This document shows, one piece after another, positions 7,844 through 16,896 of a stretch of 64,000 nucleotides of DNA; within the stretch, counting starts at the first letter, position 1; every line of letters starts with the position of its first letter. This DNA is from Prochlorococcus sp. AG-402-K16 (GTDB lineage: Bacteria > Cyanobacteriota > Cyanobacteriia > PCC-6307 > Cyanobiaceae): contig QCIH01000001.1 in the NCBI GenBank assembly GCA_003216795.1, positions 186,001 through 250,000 of the forward strand, written 5' to 3'. The position numbers were made by a program, and so were the translations under genes. A model generated the notes under the pieces. The model was not told the DNA's origin. It worked only from the letters and a program-made list of their open reading frames with translations, and did no database searches.

Positions 7844-8388
7844 CTCAAGTGGCTCAATGCACCAAAAAGACATGAGTCAGCGCAAATCCATGTTGGTGCA
7901 ATAGGTTAAAAGGTTTTGTCTCATGTCTCATTGGAAATCTACAAAAAGTGTGTTTTTTATATAAATATCTAATTATTAGATACAGCAAGTTTTCAAAACC
8001 CCGCTGTGACATGAGACAGCTTTTTTATTACGAAATAGATATAAAAAATAAGCTAATTTAAGCAAAAACAAGCCAAATTAAGAAAATTTAAGAGATTTAT
8101 AGCGATTTAGAAGAGATTATGAAAAAACCTATTTGTCTCAATGGATCTCAGGTAAATCCTAACACCTTTTTTAACTAAAATATATTAGTTGCATTTTTTT
8201 ATGGATTACTATCGCCAAATATAAATCGAGTGTAAGAACGTATTGATCAATTACCAAAATGGGTCCTTTGCAGAGTAAATGGGTGGGTAATTTCGGACCC
8301 CAAAAATCTACTAGGTGAAGGGTTAAAAAATTAGACACACTTTTACAATCTCTTACTCATATAAATGGACTAGAATAATTGCATAGCA
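7844..8388 (+). other. non-coding region with AT-rich repeats and a cis-element shared with T3
   Basis: Between the VapE-like gene and the second HTH gene. 8040-8120 has imperfect repeats around TTAAGCAAAAACAAGCCAAATTAAG. At 8269-8310 GGGTGGGTAATTTCGGACCCCAAAAATCTACTAGG is closely similar to 31407-31440 in T3, followed in both by a GACACACTTTTACAATCTC-like tract and then a homologous HTH gene. A short open stretch over 8235-8335 (ERIDQLPKWVLCRVNGWVISDPKNLLG) also looks like a primase N-terminus, so the similarity might reflect a gene remnant. Candidate origin, packaging or control site. Confidence 0.5.
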
Positions 8389-8664
8389 GTGAATCTCACC
8401 AAATGTAAATTTTGTAAGATGAAACCAAAATCATTCGAAATTGAAGCCTTTACTATTAGCTATGCAGCCAAAAAATTAGGTTATAAATCCACCAAAACAA
8501 TCTATCGACTTCTCAAAAGAGATTTATTAGAAGACTATGTTTTTTTAGAAAAATCAGGAAGAGTTTATTTAATATTAGAGCCACCAAATCGTCCAACTTT
8601 AGCCAATAAAATTAGAGAAAATATTCAATATAGAAGAAATAATATTATCATGCGGTGCAAGTAG
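8389..8664 (+). CDS. small HTH protein paired with the conserved cis-element
   Basis: 91 residues (GTG start). The core AFTISYAAKKLGYKSTKTIYRLLKRDLLEDYVFLEKSGRVYLILE is an HTH-17-like winged helix, homologous in position and sequence to the T3 gene at 31570 (LTVSQAAKELGYSSRSTLYNLIKKGYLNNYLWVDDKGRKYLEM). Both genes follow the GTGGGTAATTTCG element by about 80-130 bases, so the protein may bind it. The gene's 3' end runs into a copy of the antisense signal-peptide start (8654-8676), a recombination junction. Confidence 0.7.
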   Translation: MNLTKCKFCKMKPKSFEIEAFTISYAAKKLGYKSTKTIYRLLKRDLLEDYVFLEKSGRVYLILEPPNRPTLANKIRENIQYRRNNIIMRCK

Positions 8665-8676
8665 TAAGCGTTTCAT
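8654..8676 (-). pseudogene. truncated MKRLLLAP signal-peptide start
   Basis: GGTGCAAGTAGTAAGCGTTTCAT is identical to the start of the T1 gene at 22134 (MKRLLLAPL) but joins unrelated sequence after eight codons. One of about ten dispersed copies of this start in the window. Confidence 0.7.
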
Positions 8677-8681
8677 TTTAT

Positions 8682-8907
8682 TTAAAAATCATCAATAATA
8701 CTTAAAGTCAGATAATCATTTATTTGATTTACATTAACTAAATTTCTTGATGTAAAAATTGTGGGGATAAACATACAAGTTATCATCAATGAAGCAAAAG
8801 TTAGTACATATACTTTCGGTTTTAAACTAAAACCTTTAAGCCTTTTATGTAAAAAATCTGAGTTAAATCTTTTTGATTCTTGCCTGTTAAAGATGGCTTT
8901 CTCATTG
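8682..8907 (-). pseudogene. possible small membrane protein or remnant
   Basis: An open minus-strand stretch of about 74 codons without a good start encodes ...HKRLKGFSLKPKVYVLTFASLMITCMFIPTIFTSRNLVNV..., with one convincing transmembrane helix. It ends at a TAA at 8682. On the other strand 8905-8975 has a short open piece (KAEWMEQSGMTYDRESEVN). Both look like leftovers at the boundary between replication module and cargo. The remaining bases to 8992 show nothing. Confidence 0.35.
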
Positions 8908-8992
8908 CAAGACTAAAGCTGAGTGGATGGAACAATCAGGAATGACTTATGACAGGGAATCAGAAGTTAATTAATAAAATCTAACGTATAAC

Positions 8993-9313
8993 TTATTCGC
9001 AGGAACGTTTTCTATGCGAGGAATGATCTGTCAAAGAAGTTATCCATTCCTTGATCAAAAAGAGAGACTCTTTATTTAGGCTGTAGTAGACCCATCTACC
9101 TTCTTGTCTATCAGAGATAAGACCAGCTTCCTTCAAAATTTTTATGTGATATGAAATTCTTGATTGAGATAACTTAGTTAATTTCATAATATCGCAAACA
9201 CAAACTTCTCCATCCATCATTAGGTCAATTATTTCTAGCCTAAAAGGATCAGAAAATGAAACCATCAACTTAGATATATTTTCTTTTTTTACTTTGCTAA
9301 TATCTTTTAACAA
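8993..9313 (-). CDS. arsR: ArsR-family arsenic-responsive repressor
   Basis: 106-residue winged-helix SmtB/ArsR protein. The metalloid-binding motif VCVCDIM sits at the start of the helix before the recognition helix (LTKLSQSRISYHIKILKEAGL), as in ArsR proteins that sense As(III). The wing is RQEGRWVYYSL. Two further Ser/His/Cys residues lie at the C-terminus. It is divergent from gapdh-arsJ, and the intergenic region holds a strong inverted repeat over the promoter, so it likely represses both directions until arsenite is bound. Confidence 0.9.
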   Translation of the reverse strand: MLKDISKVKKENISKLMVSFSDPFRLEIIDLMMDGEVCVCDIMKLTKLSQSRISYHIKILKEAGLISDRQEGRWVYYSLNKESLFLIKEWITSLTDHSSHRKRSCE

Positions 9314-9381
9314 TTTTAAATTAATTAGATTTTCCTAAATATAGCTTAAATAAAAAAGATTTCATTAATCAAAACATCTTG

Positions 9382-9405
9382 ATACATCAAATTATTTTGA
9401 TGTAT
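9382..9405 (+). promoter_or_regulatory. ArsR operator candidate over the gapdh-arsJ promoter
   Basis: Perfect inverted repeat ATACATCAAA-TTAT-TTTGATGTAT. The right arm runs into TATAAT (9403-9408), a good -10 box about 22 bases before the gapdh ATG. A repressor bound here would block the promoter. Size and symmetry fit ArsR/SmtB operators. Confidence 0.75.
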
Positions 9406-9430
9406 AATTTCAATAGAAAATTTCAAAGTT

Positions 9431-10453
9431 ATGAAAATTGGAATTAATGGTTTTGGAAGAATTGGCAGATTAGTTTTCAGAGCATTATGGGATAGAGCTG
9501 ATATAGAAATAACTCACTTAAATGAGATAGCAGGAGATTCGAATGCTGCTGCACATCTACTCGAATTTGATTCAGTCCATGGCAGATGGGTTAAAGATAT
9601 AAAGGTTAAAGAAAAAGAAATAATAATTGATGGAAAGAAATTAGCTTACACATCTTTTAAAAATTACCTTGATGTTCCTTGGGAAAAATCTTCTGTAGAT
9701 ATTATTTTGGAATGTACAGGAAAGAATAAAAAGCCAGAAAAACTAAATCCCTATTTTGAATCTCTAGGGATGAAAAGAGTAATAGTAGCTTGTCCAGTTA
9801 AGGGAATTGTTGCAGGAGCTGAATCACTTAATGTTGTTTATGGCATAAATCAAAGTCTTTATGACCCTTCCAAACATAAATTAGTAACTGCAGCATCCTG
9901 CACTACAAATTGTTTAGCTCCGATAGTAAAGGTAATTAATGAAAATTTTTCAATTAAACATGGTGCTATTACAACTATTCACGATGTCACGAACACTCAA
10001 GTTCCTGTAGATTTTTATAAAAGTGATTTGAGGAGAGCAAGAGGATGTATGCAAAGTTTAATACCTACTACCACTGGGTCTGCTAAAGCTATCGCTGAGA
10101 TCTTTCCAGAATTAAAAGGAAAATTAAATGGACATGCAGTCAGAGTTCCTCTACTTAATGGTTCTTTAACAGATGCAGTTTTTGAATTAAATAAAGAAGT
10201 GAAAACTGAACAAGTAAATATGGCACTTAAGGAAGCTTCAGAAACTTATTTAAAAGGAATTCTTGGCTACGAAGAAAGACCTTTAGTTTCTGCAGATTAT
10301 GTAAATGACTCTAGAAGTTCAATAGTTGATAGTTTATCGACGATGGTTGTTAATTCAAATTTATTAAAGATATACGCTTGGTATGACAACGAGTGGGGTT
10401 ACAGCTGCAGACTTGCAGATCTTACTGAATACGTAATCAAAAAAGAAATTTAA
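9431..10453 (+). CDS. glyceraldehyde-3-phosphate dehydrogenase of the arsenate-detoxification pair
   Basis: 340-residue type I GAPDH. N-terminal Rossmann motif INGFGRIGR, catalytic SCTTNCLAP at about 154-162, HDVTNTQ, and the C-terminal [10 protein letters not shown]. It sits between a divergent arsR and arsJ. In characterised arsJ operons the linked GAPDH uses arsenate in place of phosphate to make the unstable 1-arseno-3-phosphoglycerate, which ArsJ exports. The context therefore points to arsenate resistance rather than central carbon metabolism. Relevant for a phosphate-starved cell whose high-affinity uptake also admits arsenate. Confidence 0.92.
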   Translation: MKIGINGFGRIGRLVFRALWDRADIEITHLNEIAGDSNAAAHLLEFDSVHGRWVKDIKVKEKEIIIDGKKLAYTSFKNYLDVPWEKSSVDIILECTGKNKKPEKLNPYFESLGMKRVIVACPVKGIVAGAESLNVVYGINQSLYDPSKHKLVTAASCTTNCLAPIVKVINENFSIKHGAITTIHDVTNTQVPVDFYKSDLRRARGCMQSLIPTTTGSAKAIAEIFPELKGKLNGHAVRVPLLNGSLTDAVFELNKEVKTEQVNMALKEASETYLKGILGYEERPLVSADYVNDSRSSIVDSLSTMVVNSNLLKIYAWYDNEWGYSCRLADLTEYVIKKEI

Positions 10454-10464
10454 TTTATGTCTTT

Positions 10465-11724
10465 ATGAAGTTATCTAATATTCAACAATATAGTGTTGTA
10501 ACAGCTAACTATTGGGCGTTCACGCTTACTGACGGCGCATTAAGATTATTAGTTGTTGGTCACTTTCATGAGCTAGGTTACACAACTCTACAAATTGCTT
10601 TACTTTTCCTTTTTTATGAGTTTTTTGGAATAATTACTAATTTATATGGTGGTTGGATAGGAGCAAGATATGGTTTAAGGCTTACTTTATGGATTGGGAC
10701 TATCCTTCAAATCATTGCTCTTTTCATGCTTATTCCAGTTAAGGAGGATTGGCCAGTAATATTTAGTGTCGTATACGTTATGGTTGCTCAAGCAGTCAGT
10801 GGGATAGCAAAAGATTTAAACAAAATGAGTGCTAAAAGTGCTGTTAAGACAGTTGTTCCAGAAACAAGTAATGGTAATGATACTGGCCAAAAACAACTTT
10901 TTAAATGGGTTGCTATTTTAACTGGATCTAAAAATGCTCTTAAGGGAGTTGGGTTCTTCTTGGGTGGACTTTTATATAAGTTATTTGGATTCAATAATGC
11001 TGTAGGAATTATGGGTTTTGGACTCTGCATAGCCTTTTTATTGACATTAATTTTGCCTAGAGAAATTGGTAAGATGAAAACCAAACCAGCTTTTAATGAT
11101 CTTTTTTCAAAATCAAATGCAATAAATATTCTTTCAGCAGCAAGATTCTTTCTTTTTGGAGCAAGAGATGTTTGGTTTGTTGTAGCTCTTCCAGTATTCC
11201 TAGATATGGCATTTGGTTGGGACTACATGGAAATAGGATTATTTCTTGGGGCCTGGGTAATAGGTTATGGAATTGTTCAGGCTTCGGCTCCAGCAATTAG
11301 AAAGATGTGGGGCCAGAAAGAAAGTCCAGATCGTAAAGCTATCCAATTTTGGAGTGCCGTATTAATGGTCATACCTTCTTTGATAGGAGTCGCATTATGG
11401 AGAGAAAGTTCTCCATCGATAGCAATAATTTTAGGACTTACTATTTTTGGATTTGTTTTTGCAATGAATTCCTCCACACATTCTTATATGATTTTGGCCT
11501 ACTCTGATAATGAAAAAGTCAGTTTAAATGTTGGCTTCTATTACATGGCAAATGCTGCTGGAAGACTAGTTGGAACATTACTATCTGGCTTACTATTTAT
11601 GATTGGGAGAAATCCGAGTATTGGTCTTCAATATTGTCTTTATTTTTCATCACTTCTAATATTATTATCTTGGATTTCGAGTCTTAAATTACCATCAATC
11701 AAACAAAGCTTATCATCACCATAA
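10465..11724 (+). CDS. arsJ: ArsJ organoarsenical efflux MFS transporter
   Basis: 419-residue, 11-12 helix membrane protein. The opening YWAFTLTDGALRLLVVGHFHELGY is the ArsJ-typical first helix region. Eleven bases after gapdh, same strand, one operon. It is thought to extrude 1-arseno-3-phosphoglycerate made by the adjacent GAPDH, which then breaks down to arsenate outside. Length is normal for ArsJ and no frame damage is seen. Confidence 0.9.
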   Translation: MKLSNIQQYSVVTANYWAFTLTDGALRLLVVGHFHELGYTTLQIALLFLFYEFFGIITNLYGGWIGARYGLRLTLWIGTILQIIALFMLIPVKEDWPVIFSVVYVMVAQAVSGIAKDLNKMSAKSAVKTVVPETSNGNDTGQKQLFKWVAILTGSKNALKGVGFFLGGLLYKLFGFNNAVGIMGFGLCIAFLLTLILPREIGKMKTKPAFNDLFSKSNAINILSAARFFLFGARDVWFVVALPVFLDMAFGWDYMEIGLFLGAWVIGYGIVQASAPAIRKMWGQKESPDRKAIQFWSAVLMVIPSLIGVALWRESSPSIAIILGLTIFGFVFAMNSSTHSYMILAYSDNEKVSLNVGFYYMANAAGRLVGTLLSGLLFMIGRNPSIGLQYCLYFSSLLILLSWISSLKLPSIKQSLSSP

Positions 11725-11754
11725 AAACTAATTTTTAGAAATTAGAGTATTTAA

Positions 11755-12981
11755 ATGGCAAAAATATCCTTAATTGAACTTGCAAAAATTTTTCTAAAAA
11801 TTGGTATTTTCAGTTTTGGAGGACCATATGCTCATATTTCTTTATTCGAAGATGAACTTATAAATAATAAAAAACTAATCTCTACCCAATCTTTTGAAAA
11901 AGGTATTGGTTTATGTCAATTGCTTCCAGGGCCAATATCCACTCAATTAGCAATATATATAGGTCTTAAAATTAATGGTTATCTTGGTGGATTGATATCC
12001 GGTATATGTTTCATTATCCCAGGATTCATTTCGGTATTAGTTCTTAGCTTTTTTTGGCAAATTTATTCTGGATCAAAATTTCTAAGTGATTTAATTTATT
12101 TTAATCCTCCTATTATTGCAGGAATAATTTTTTCATTCTCATTAGTTCTATTAAAAAAAAGATTAAAGTTTGATCGAATATTATTCTCTAGCTCAATATT
12201 ATTTCTACTTATATTTGCCAAATATAATAGTATTCAATTTCCACTAATTACAATACTTACTATTGCAGGATTGATAAATATATTTTTAAAGAAATTCAAA
12301 GATATTTTTTATAGCTTGGTCCCTTTATCTATATTTTCAACAACCTCATTTTTGAGTAGTACACTCTTTTTAGATATTTTTAAGTTCTATAATTTTTTGA
12401 AGGATTCTTTAAACTCAAAATTTTTAATAAATTACCTTAATCTATTTTTATTATTTTTCAAATCGGGACTTTTTATATTTGGAGGCGGATTAGTAATTAT
12501 TCCTTTAATGAGTGATTATGTTATCTCGCAAGGATGGTTAACAAATAATGAATTTATTGATGGCATAATGATTGGCCAGATAACACCTGGTCCTGTCTTA
12601 TTAACTACAAGTTTTATTGGATATAAAGCAGGTTTTTCAATTGGAGGTATTAATGAGGCTTTAAAATATTCATTTATATCAACGTTTGCAATATTTTTAC
12701 CAAGTTTTATTTTGATTTTTGTTTTTGGGAAAGGCTTCATAAAAAACAGATTTAAATCTATTAATTACTTTATCGAAGGAGTAATCAATACAATTCCAGG
12801 AGCAGTTATTTTCTCTGGCTTTAATTTAATTGAAGATAGTTTTTCATCAAAATACTTTTTAATTAGCTCTATTTTTATAGTTTTAATCTCCACACTATTA
12901 TCTTTTTTAAAAGTAGTTCCCACCTACATACTTATTCTTTTTTCTTTAATATTAGGTTTATCAAAATATTTGTTTGCATAA
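11755..12981 (+). CDS. chrA: ChrA-type (CHR family) transporter, long two-domain form
   Basis: 408 residues with two homologous halves, each starting with the family signature: [13 protein letters not shown]-like ([24 protein letters not shown]) near residue 12 and [22 protein letters not shown] near 235. [15 protein letters not shown] and [18 protein letters not shown] are the paired Q-x-x-P-G-P motifs. Known members export chromate by proton coupling; the natural substrate in phosphate-linked picocyanobacterial islands is unclear. It lies 30 bases after arsJ and probably belongs to the same transcript, ending at the hairpin at 12982. Confidence 0.85.
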   Translation: MAKISLIELAKIFLKIGIFSFGGPYAHISLFEDELINNKKLISTQSFEKGIGLCQLLPGPISTQLAIYIGLKINGYLGGLISGICFIIPGFISVLVLSFFWQIYSGSKFLSDLIYFNPPIIAGIIFSFSLVLLKKRLKFDRILFSSSILFLLIFAKYNSIQFPLITILTIAGLINIFLKKFKDIFYSLVPLSIFSTTSFLSSTLFLDIFKFYNFLKDSLNSKFLINYLNLFLLFFKSGLFIFGGGLVIIPLMSDYVISQGWLTNNEFIDGIMIGQITPGPVLLTTSFIGYKAGFSIGGINEALKYSFISTFAIFLPSFILIFVFGKGFIKNRFKSINYFIEGVINTIPGAVIFSGFNLIEDSFSSKYFLISSIFIVLISTLLSFLKVVPTYILILFSLILGLSKYLFA

Positions 12982-13009
12982 AAAAGGAGGAAATAAATTC
13001 CTCCTTTTA
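12982..13009 (+). terminator. bidirectional terminator between chrA and pstS
   Basis: AAAAGGAGGAA-TAAA-TTCCTCCTTTT is a strong hairpin with A/T tails on both sides. It separates the convergent arsJ-chrA and pstS transcripts. Confidence 0.85.
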
Positions 13010-13025
13010 AATATTGTCTTACGGT

Positions 13026-14021
13026 TTATTTACCGATTCTTTTTACCGCAGCTCTTGACTTCTCAAGAATATCTCCTTTTAAGGGGACAAATCCAAGAGA
13101 TGGAGCTTTATCTTGATACTCATCACTTAACAATGTATTAAAGGCTTGTTTAATAGCTTTAGTATTTCTACCATTACCTTCTTCATAAGCAAGTATCCAT
13201 GTTAATGAAGCTATAGGATATGCTCCTTTTGCTGTTGGATTAGGATTTTTACCAGCAAGATTTTCATCTAAAGTAATACCATTGAGAGCTTTAGCTCCTG
13301 CCTCAACTGTAGGCTTTACATATTCTCCAGAAAGATTCTGAAGTGCTGCAGCTTTCACATTACCTTTAATGTATGACTGGTTAACATAACCAATTGCACC
13401 AGGAGTATTTTGAATAACACCTGCCACACCTGAATTACCTTTTGCTCCAACACCTGCCGGCCATTTTACAGACTTACCTGTGCCCAATGTCCAGGTTTTT
13501 GAAAACGCTTCCATAGAGTTTGTAAAGGCTTTAGTTGTCCCTGATCCATCAGAACGATGGGTCCAAGTCAATTTCCCTGGTTTACAACCTAATTCTTTCC
13601 AATCCTTAATCATTCCCATAGCAACTTGTACTGCTTTCTCTTGGGAAAGTTTCAAATCACATTCGTAGTTATAACCAAATGCAATAGTACCTCCAACCAT
13701 AGGTATCTGAACTAATCCTCTAGTAACTTTTGCTATATCTTTATCTTTCATGGGATCATCAGACGCACCAAAGTTTACAGTCTGATCAATAAATGCTTTT
13801 CTTCCAGAACCCGAACCAACAGCTTGATAATTAACTCTTGGGCCGCCAGTTTTTGCTAGATCAAAAAACCATCGAGTGTAGATTTTGGCAGGAAATGATG
13901 CTCCAGCACCACTTAATCTTGTTCTAGCAGAAACACTTGTACCAGGAACACTTGTACCAGCAGCAATGGCTACTGCAGAAGTAAAGACCAAAGCTTTCTT
14001 AGCTATGTTCATTGATTTCAT
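13026..14021 (-). CDS. pstS: phosphate ABC transporter substrate-binding protein
   Basis: 331 residues with a signal peptide (MNIAKKALVFTSAVAIAAGTSVPG...SA). Phosphate-binding motifs GAGASFP, GSGSGRKAFI and TRSDGSGTTKAF-type (HRSDGSGTTKAF), plus TPGAIGYVNQSY, define PstS/SphX. It delivers periplasmic phosphate to PstCAB, which is not in this window. The gene is divergent from the porin; their shared 340-bp spacer contains Pho-box-like repeats pointing each way. Confidence 0.92.
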   Translation of the reverse strand: MKSMNIAKKALVFTSAVAIAAGTSVPGTSVSARTRLSGAGASFPAKIYTRWFFDLAKTGGPRVNYQAVGSGSGRKAFIDQTVNFGASDDPMKDKDIAKVTRGLVQIPMVGGTIAFGYNYECDLKLSQEKAVQVAMGMIKDWKELGCKPGKLTWTHRSDGSGTTKAFTNSMEAFSKTWTLGTGKSVKWPAGVGAKGNSGVAGVIQNTPGAIGYVNQSYIKGNVKAAALQNLSGEYVKPTVEAGAKALNGITLDENLAGKNPNPTAKGAYPIASLTWILAYEEGNGRNTKAIKQAFNTLLSDEYQDKAPSLGFVPLKGDILEKSRAAVKRIGK

Positions 14022-14242
14022 GAATTAACGAAAGACAACATCTTTATAGCACTTAATTTGAACACAAATTCTATCTAAATTAAAAGTTTATCTTTTAATT
14101 AATTAGTTCTTAACCCTCATTTAAACTAAATCTTGATTAGAGCTTTTTTCGTTTGGTTTTGAAAATATTTAAAAATAAACTTAGGTTGATTTTTAACATT
14201 TATACAAAAAATCATGAAAAATATGTAATTTTTTTTTCTCAA

Positions 14243-14267
14243 TTTAAGGGTAGTTTAAGGTCTATTT
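14243..14267 (-). promoter_or_regulatory. Pho-box-like repeats directed at pstS
   Basis: On the minus strand CCTTAAA occurs at 11-bp period (14254-14260 and 14243-14249). This matches the spacing and CTTAA(A/C)C flavour of cyanobacterial Pho boxes. It lies about 220 bp upstream of pstS, leaving room for a long leader; a further CTTAACCC is at 14109 on the plus strand. Confidence 0.5.
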
Positions 14268-14289
14268 AAATCTTTCTTTTTGACTTTAT

Positions 14290-14317
14290 TTCTTACCCGT
14301 TTCTTAACCTTAATCCG
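14290..14317 (+). promoter_or_regulatory. Pho box upstream of the porin
   Basis: TTCTTACCCGTTTCTTAACCTTAATCC contains CTTACCC and CTTAACC with 11-bp period, the usual PhoB direct-repeat arrangement, 45-70 bp before the porin start. PhoB itself is encoded 3 kb away. Confidence 0.65.
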
Positions 14318-14362
14318 TTCTCATAAATATGGATTTATATCCATTTTTACGTGTTGAGGTTC

Positions 14363-15691
14363 ATGAAACTTTTTCAAAAATTAATTGCTGCTCCTGCCTT
14401 AATTTCTTTGGCATCAGGTTTCGCAATAAACGCAGCTGAGATCAATTCAACAGATCTTAGTGATTATTCAAATTCTAATGATTTAGTATCTTTAGGCGAT
14501 TTTAAATCAGATACTTTATTCCCAGGAGATTGGGCTTACGATTCATTAAAGGATCTTACAAATAGTCCAAAATTCAATGGAAACTCAGTCTCTCGTTTAG
14601 AAGCTGCTGCTGAATTAAGTAATCTAATTGCAGGTGGTGAAGGCTTAATGAACGGCGCTGCAATTGACAGGTTAAGTGATGAGCTTGGTTCTGAGTTGGC
14701 AATTATGAAAGGAAGAGTGGATGGCCTTGAAGCTCGTGTTAATGGAATTGAAGCTGGCAGTTTCTCAGAAACTACTACTTTTAAAGGTGTAGGTGAATTC
14801 TTGATCGGTGCCTCCAGTAATGGTGGTACTGATAGTGATGAAGCTGTTATGGCTCACTATCATTACTCATTCGATTTAAATACATCTTTTACTGGTGAAG
14901 ACAAATTAAACGTTGAGATATCATCAGGGAACCAAATCACTTCTGCAAACAGTGATACTGGGAGGACTGTAGGTGAAGTTCTCGATTTCGGAGAGCCCGC
15001 ATCAGATGCTTTAAGAATCGAAGATATTAACTACACTTTCCCTGTAGGAGAATGGAAATTATCCGTTGGTGAGTCAATGGATGCTTCCAAAAACTGGCCA
15101 AATGCCTGTGCAGTAAACAACATCGTTGATGCATTAGGAGATTGTGGAGCTGCAAACTCTGTTGATCTATCAGGAGATATTTCTTTTAGTGCTGGCAGAA
15201 GTTTTGGAGATGGATGGGATGTAGGTATCGGAGTTTCAGCAAATGATGGTGAAACTACAAAAGGTATGTTCACTAAGGAAGGAGCTGATTACTACGGGGC
15301 TGCTCTCGGATACTCATCAGATAATTATGCTGTAACTCTTGCTTACTCTGATAAAGATAATGCTTCATACTGGGGGGCTACAGCTGCTTATACTCCAGAT
15401 GGGTTCCCAACAATAAGCGGTGGTGTTGAATTTGGAAATCCTGAATCATCTTCAGAAAATACTACTCAATATGTAGTAGGTCTCTCTTCCGATCTTGGTG
15501 AGGGTAACCTATCAGCATCATTGGGAACAAAATCTGGTTACACGGATTCACAAACAGAGCTATACGCTTACGACGTTAGTTACTCTTATCCATTAAACGA
15601 TGCTATGACTATTACTCCATTTGTTTATGTTGTTGAGCAAACCGGTGATGATGATACTGGGATTGGTGTAATTACATCATTCAAATTCTAA
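14363..15691 (+). CDS. SLH-type outer-membrane porin, phosphate-stress linked
   Basis: I choose ATG 14363 (MKLFQKLIAAPALISLASGFAINA, signal peptide) over the GTG at 14351. After the leader is an SLH-like segment (WAYDSLKDLTNS...VSRLEAAAELSNLI), a short coiled coil (RLSDELGSELAIMKGRVDGLEARVNGIE) and then an alternating beta-barrel to the C-terminal F, as in cyanobacterial carbohydrate-selective (OprB-like) porins. It sits between pstS and phoRB with a Pho box in front, so its likely job is phosphate or organophosphate entry during P limitation. Terminator at 15709. Confidence 0.85.
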   Translation: MKLFQKLIAAPALISLASGFAINAAEINSTDLSDYSNSNDLVSLGDFKSDTLFPGDWAYDSLKDLTNSPKFNGNSVSRLEAAAELSNLIAGGEGLMNGAAIDRLSDELGSELAIMKGRVDGLEARVNGIEAGSFSETTTFKGVGEFLIGASSNGGTDSDEAVMAHYHYSFDLNTSFTGEDKLNVEISSGNQITSANSDTGRTVGEVLDFGEPASDALRIEDINYTFPVGEWKLSVGESMDASKNWPNACAVNNIVDALGDCGAANSVDLSGDISFSAGRSFGDGWDVGIGVSANDGETTKGMFTKEGADYYGAALGYSSDNYAVTLAYSDKDNASYWGATAAYTPDGFPTISGGVEFGNPESSSENTTQYVVGLSSDLGEGNLSASLGTKSGYTDSQTELYAYDVSYSYPLNDAMTITPFVYVVEQTGDDDTGIGVITSFKF

Positions 15692-15708
15692 TCAGAATTA
15701 CAATGTTC

Positions 15709-15737
15709 AAAAGACCTCCAGATTGGAGGTCTTTTTT
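15709..15737 (+). terminator. terminator between porin and phoR
   Basis: AAAAGACCTCCAGATTGGAGGTCTTTTTTTTT: a strong stem with a T run, serving the porin and, on the other strand with its A-rich flank, perhaps phoBR. Confidence 0.85.
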
Positions 15738-15744
15738 TTTCATC

Positions 15745-16896
15745 CTATAAATCTGTATTAAGACAAGGAAAGATAGTTTCAAAAATTGCTCCACCATCCT
15801 TATGATTAAAAGCCTTTATAAAACCTTTATTGTTGTTGATTATTTTTTTTGTTATTGAAAGACCTAAACCACTACCACTTTTCTTGAATTTTGTCCTTGA
15901 TGGATCACCTCTATAAAAACGAGAGAAAATATCATTAAATTCATTTTCTTCTAATCCAATACCTTTATCTCTAACTCTTATAACAACAGAGCTATCTCTT
16001 TTAAAAATTTCAATTTGAATTTCTTCATTAGCTGGGGAATAACGAATAGCATTGTCCAAAATATTTATAAAAGCTCTTTTTAAATTTTCAATATCACCAG
16101 ATATAAAATATTTTGTTGGTATCAGTAATTTTATTTTTACATCTTTTTTTTCTGCAAGTGGTTTTATGGTTTGCCAAGATTCCATAACTAAATCTGAAAT
16201 AGATACTTTTTTATTTTCTTGAAAAGCGTCGTTACTTTCTAGCTTAGAAAGTTCTAAAGTTTCTTCGACCATTTTTCTTAATCTTTTAGATTCTTTCTTA
16301 AGTCTTTTAACAAGATATCTATCTTTCTTTGATACTACTGCCTCCAGTCTTTCGCCTATCAAAATAAGAGATGTAAGAGGTGTTTTCAGTTCATGAGACA
16401 CATCATTGATTAATTGATTCTGTCTTTTTTTTATGGATTCAATTGATAATTTACTCTCCAACAATATTAAATAATTTTTTTTCCTTGCTCTAACAATATT
16501 TACAGAAATGGGTTCCCCCGAAAAAATGCAATCTAGGCTGATTGGGAAATCTTTTTTTCTTGAATATAAAATCTTATTTCTTAGTACTTCGAGCTCATTA
16601 ATATCATTAATTGCTTTTCCAATAACATCTTTATATTTAATAAACTTAATGAGAGATAAACCTTTCTGATTGATAAATTTTATTGTTAGATCAGATGACA
16701 AAATCATCCATCCTTGAGATGAATAATCTAACCAAGATAAAATTTGCTGTGGTTTAACTTTATCAAATGGAAAATCAAAAATTTGTTGGTTCTTAGTTAA
16801 TTCAATATTTTTATTATTTTTTGAAAATCCTTTAACCTTGGTTTTCCATTTCTCATAAAAGAAAGTTAATACCTCTTGTAGCGTTTTCATTTTCAT
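15745..16896 (-). CDS. phoR: phosphate-sensing histidine kinase PhoR
   Basis: 383 residues. PAS-like segment at about 50-140 (ILSWLDYSSQGWMILSSDLTIKFINQKGLSLI), H-box NDVSHELKTPLTSL with the phospho-accepting His, N-box NILDNAIRYSP, G1 DKGIGL and G2 GSGLGLSI. No clear transmembrane helix is present at the N-terminus, so it seems soluble or peripherally attached, as in other picocyanobacterial PhoR. Its start overlaps the phoB stop (ATGA), so the pair is translationally coupled. Confidence 0.9.
   Translation of the reverse strand: MKMKTLQEVLTFFYEKWKTKVKGFSKNNKNIELTKNQQIFDFPFDKVKPQQILSWLDYSSQGWMILSSDLTIKFINQKGLSLIKFIKYKDVIGKAINDINELEVLRNKILYSRKKDFPISLDCIFSGEPISVNIVRARKKNYLILLESKLSIESIKKRQNQLINDVSHELKTPLTSLILIGERLEAVVSKKDRYLVKRLKKESKRLRKMVEETLELSKLESNDAFQENKKVSISDLVMESWQTIKPLAEKKDVKIKLLIPTKYFISGDIENLKRAFINILDNAIRYSPANEEIQIEIFKRDSSVVIRVRDKGIGLEENEFNDIFSRFYRGDPSRTKFKKSGSGLGLSITKKIINNNKGFIKAFNHKDGGAIFETIFPCLNTDL

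Noticed and set aside
10788-11477. Three minus-strand ORFs (10788, 11093, 11277)
   Set aside because: Shadows of arsJ; low-complexity composition expected from antisense of a membrane protein.
15031-15273. 80-aa minus-strand ORF in the porin
   Set aside because: Antisense of a coherent beta-barrel gene.
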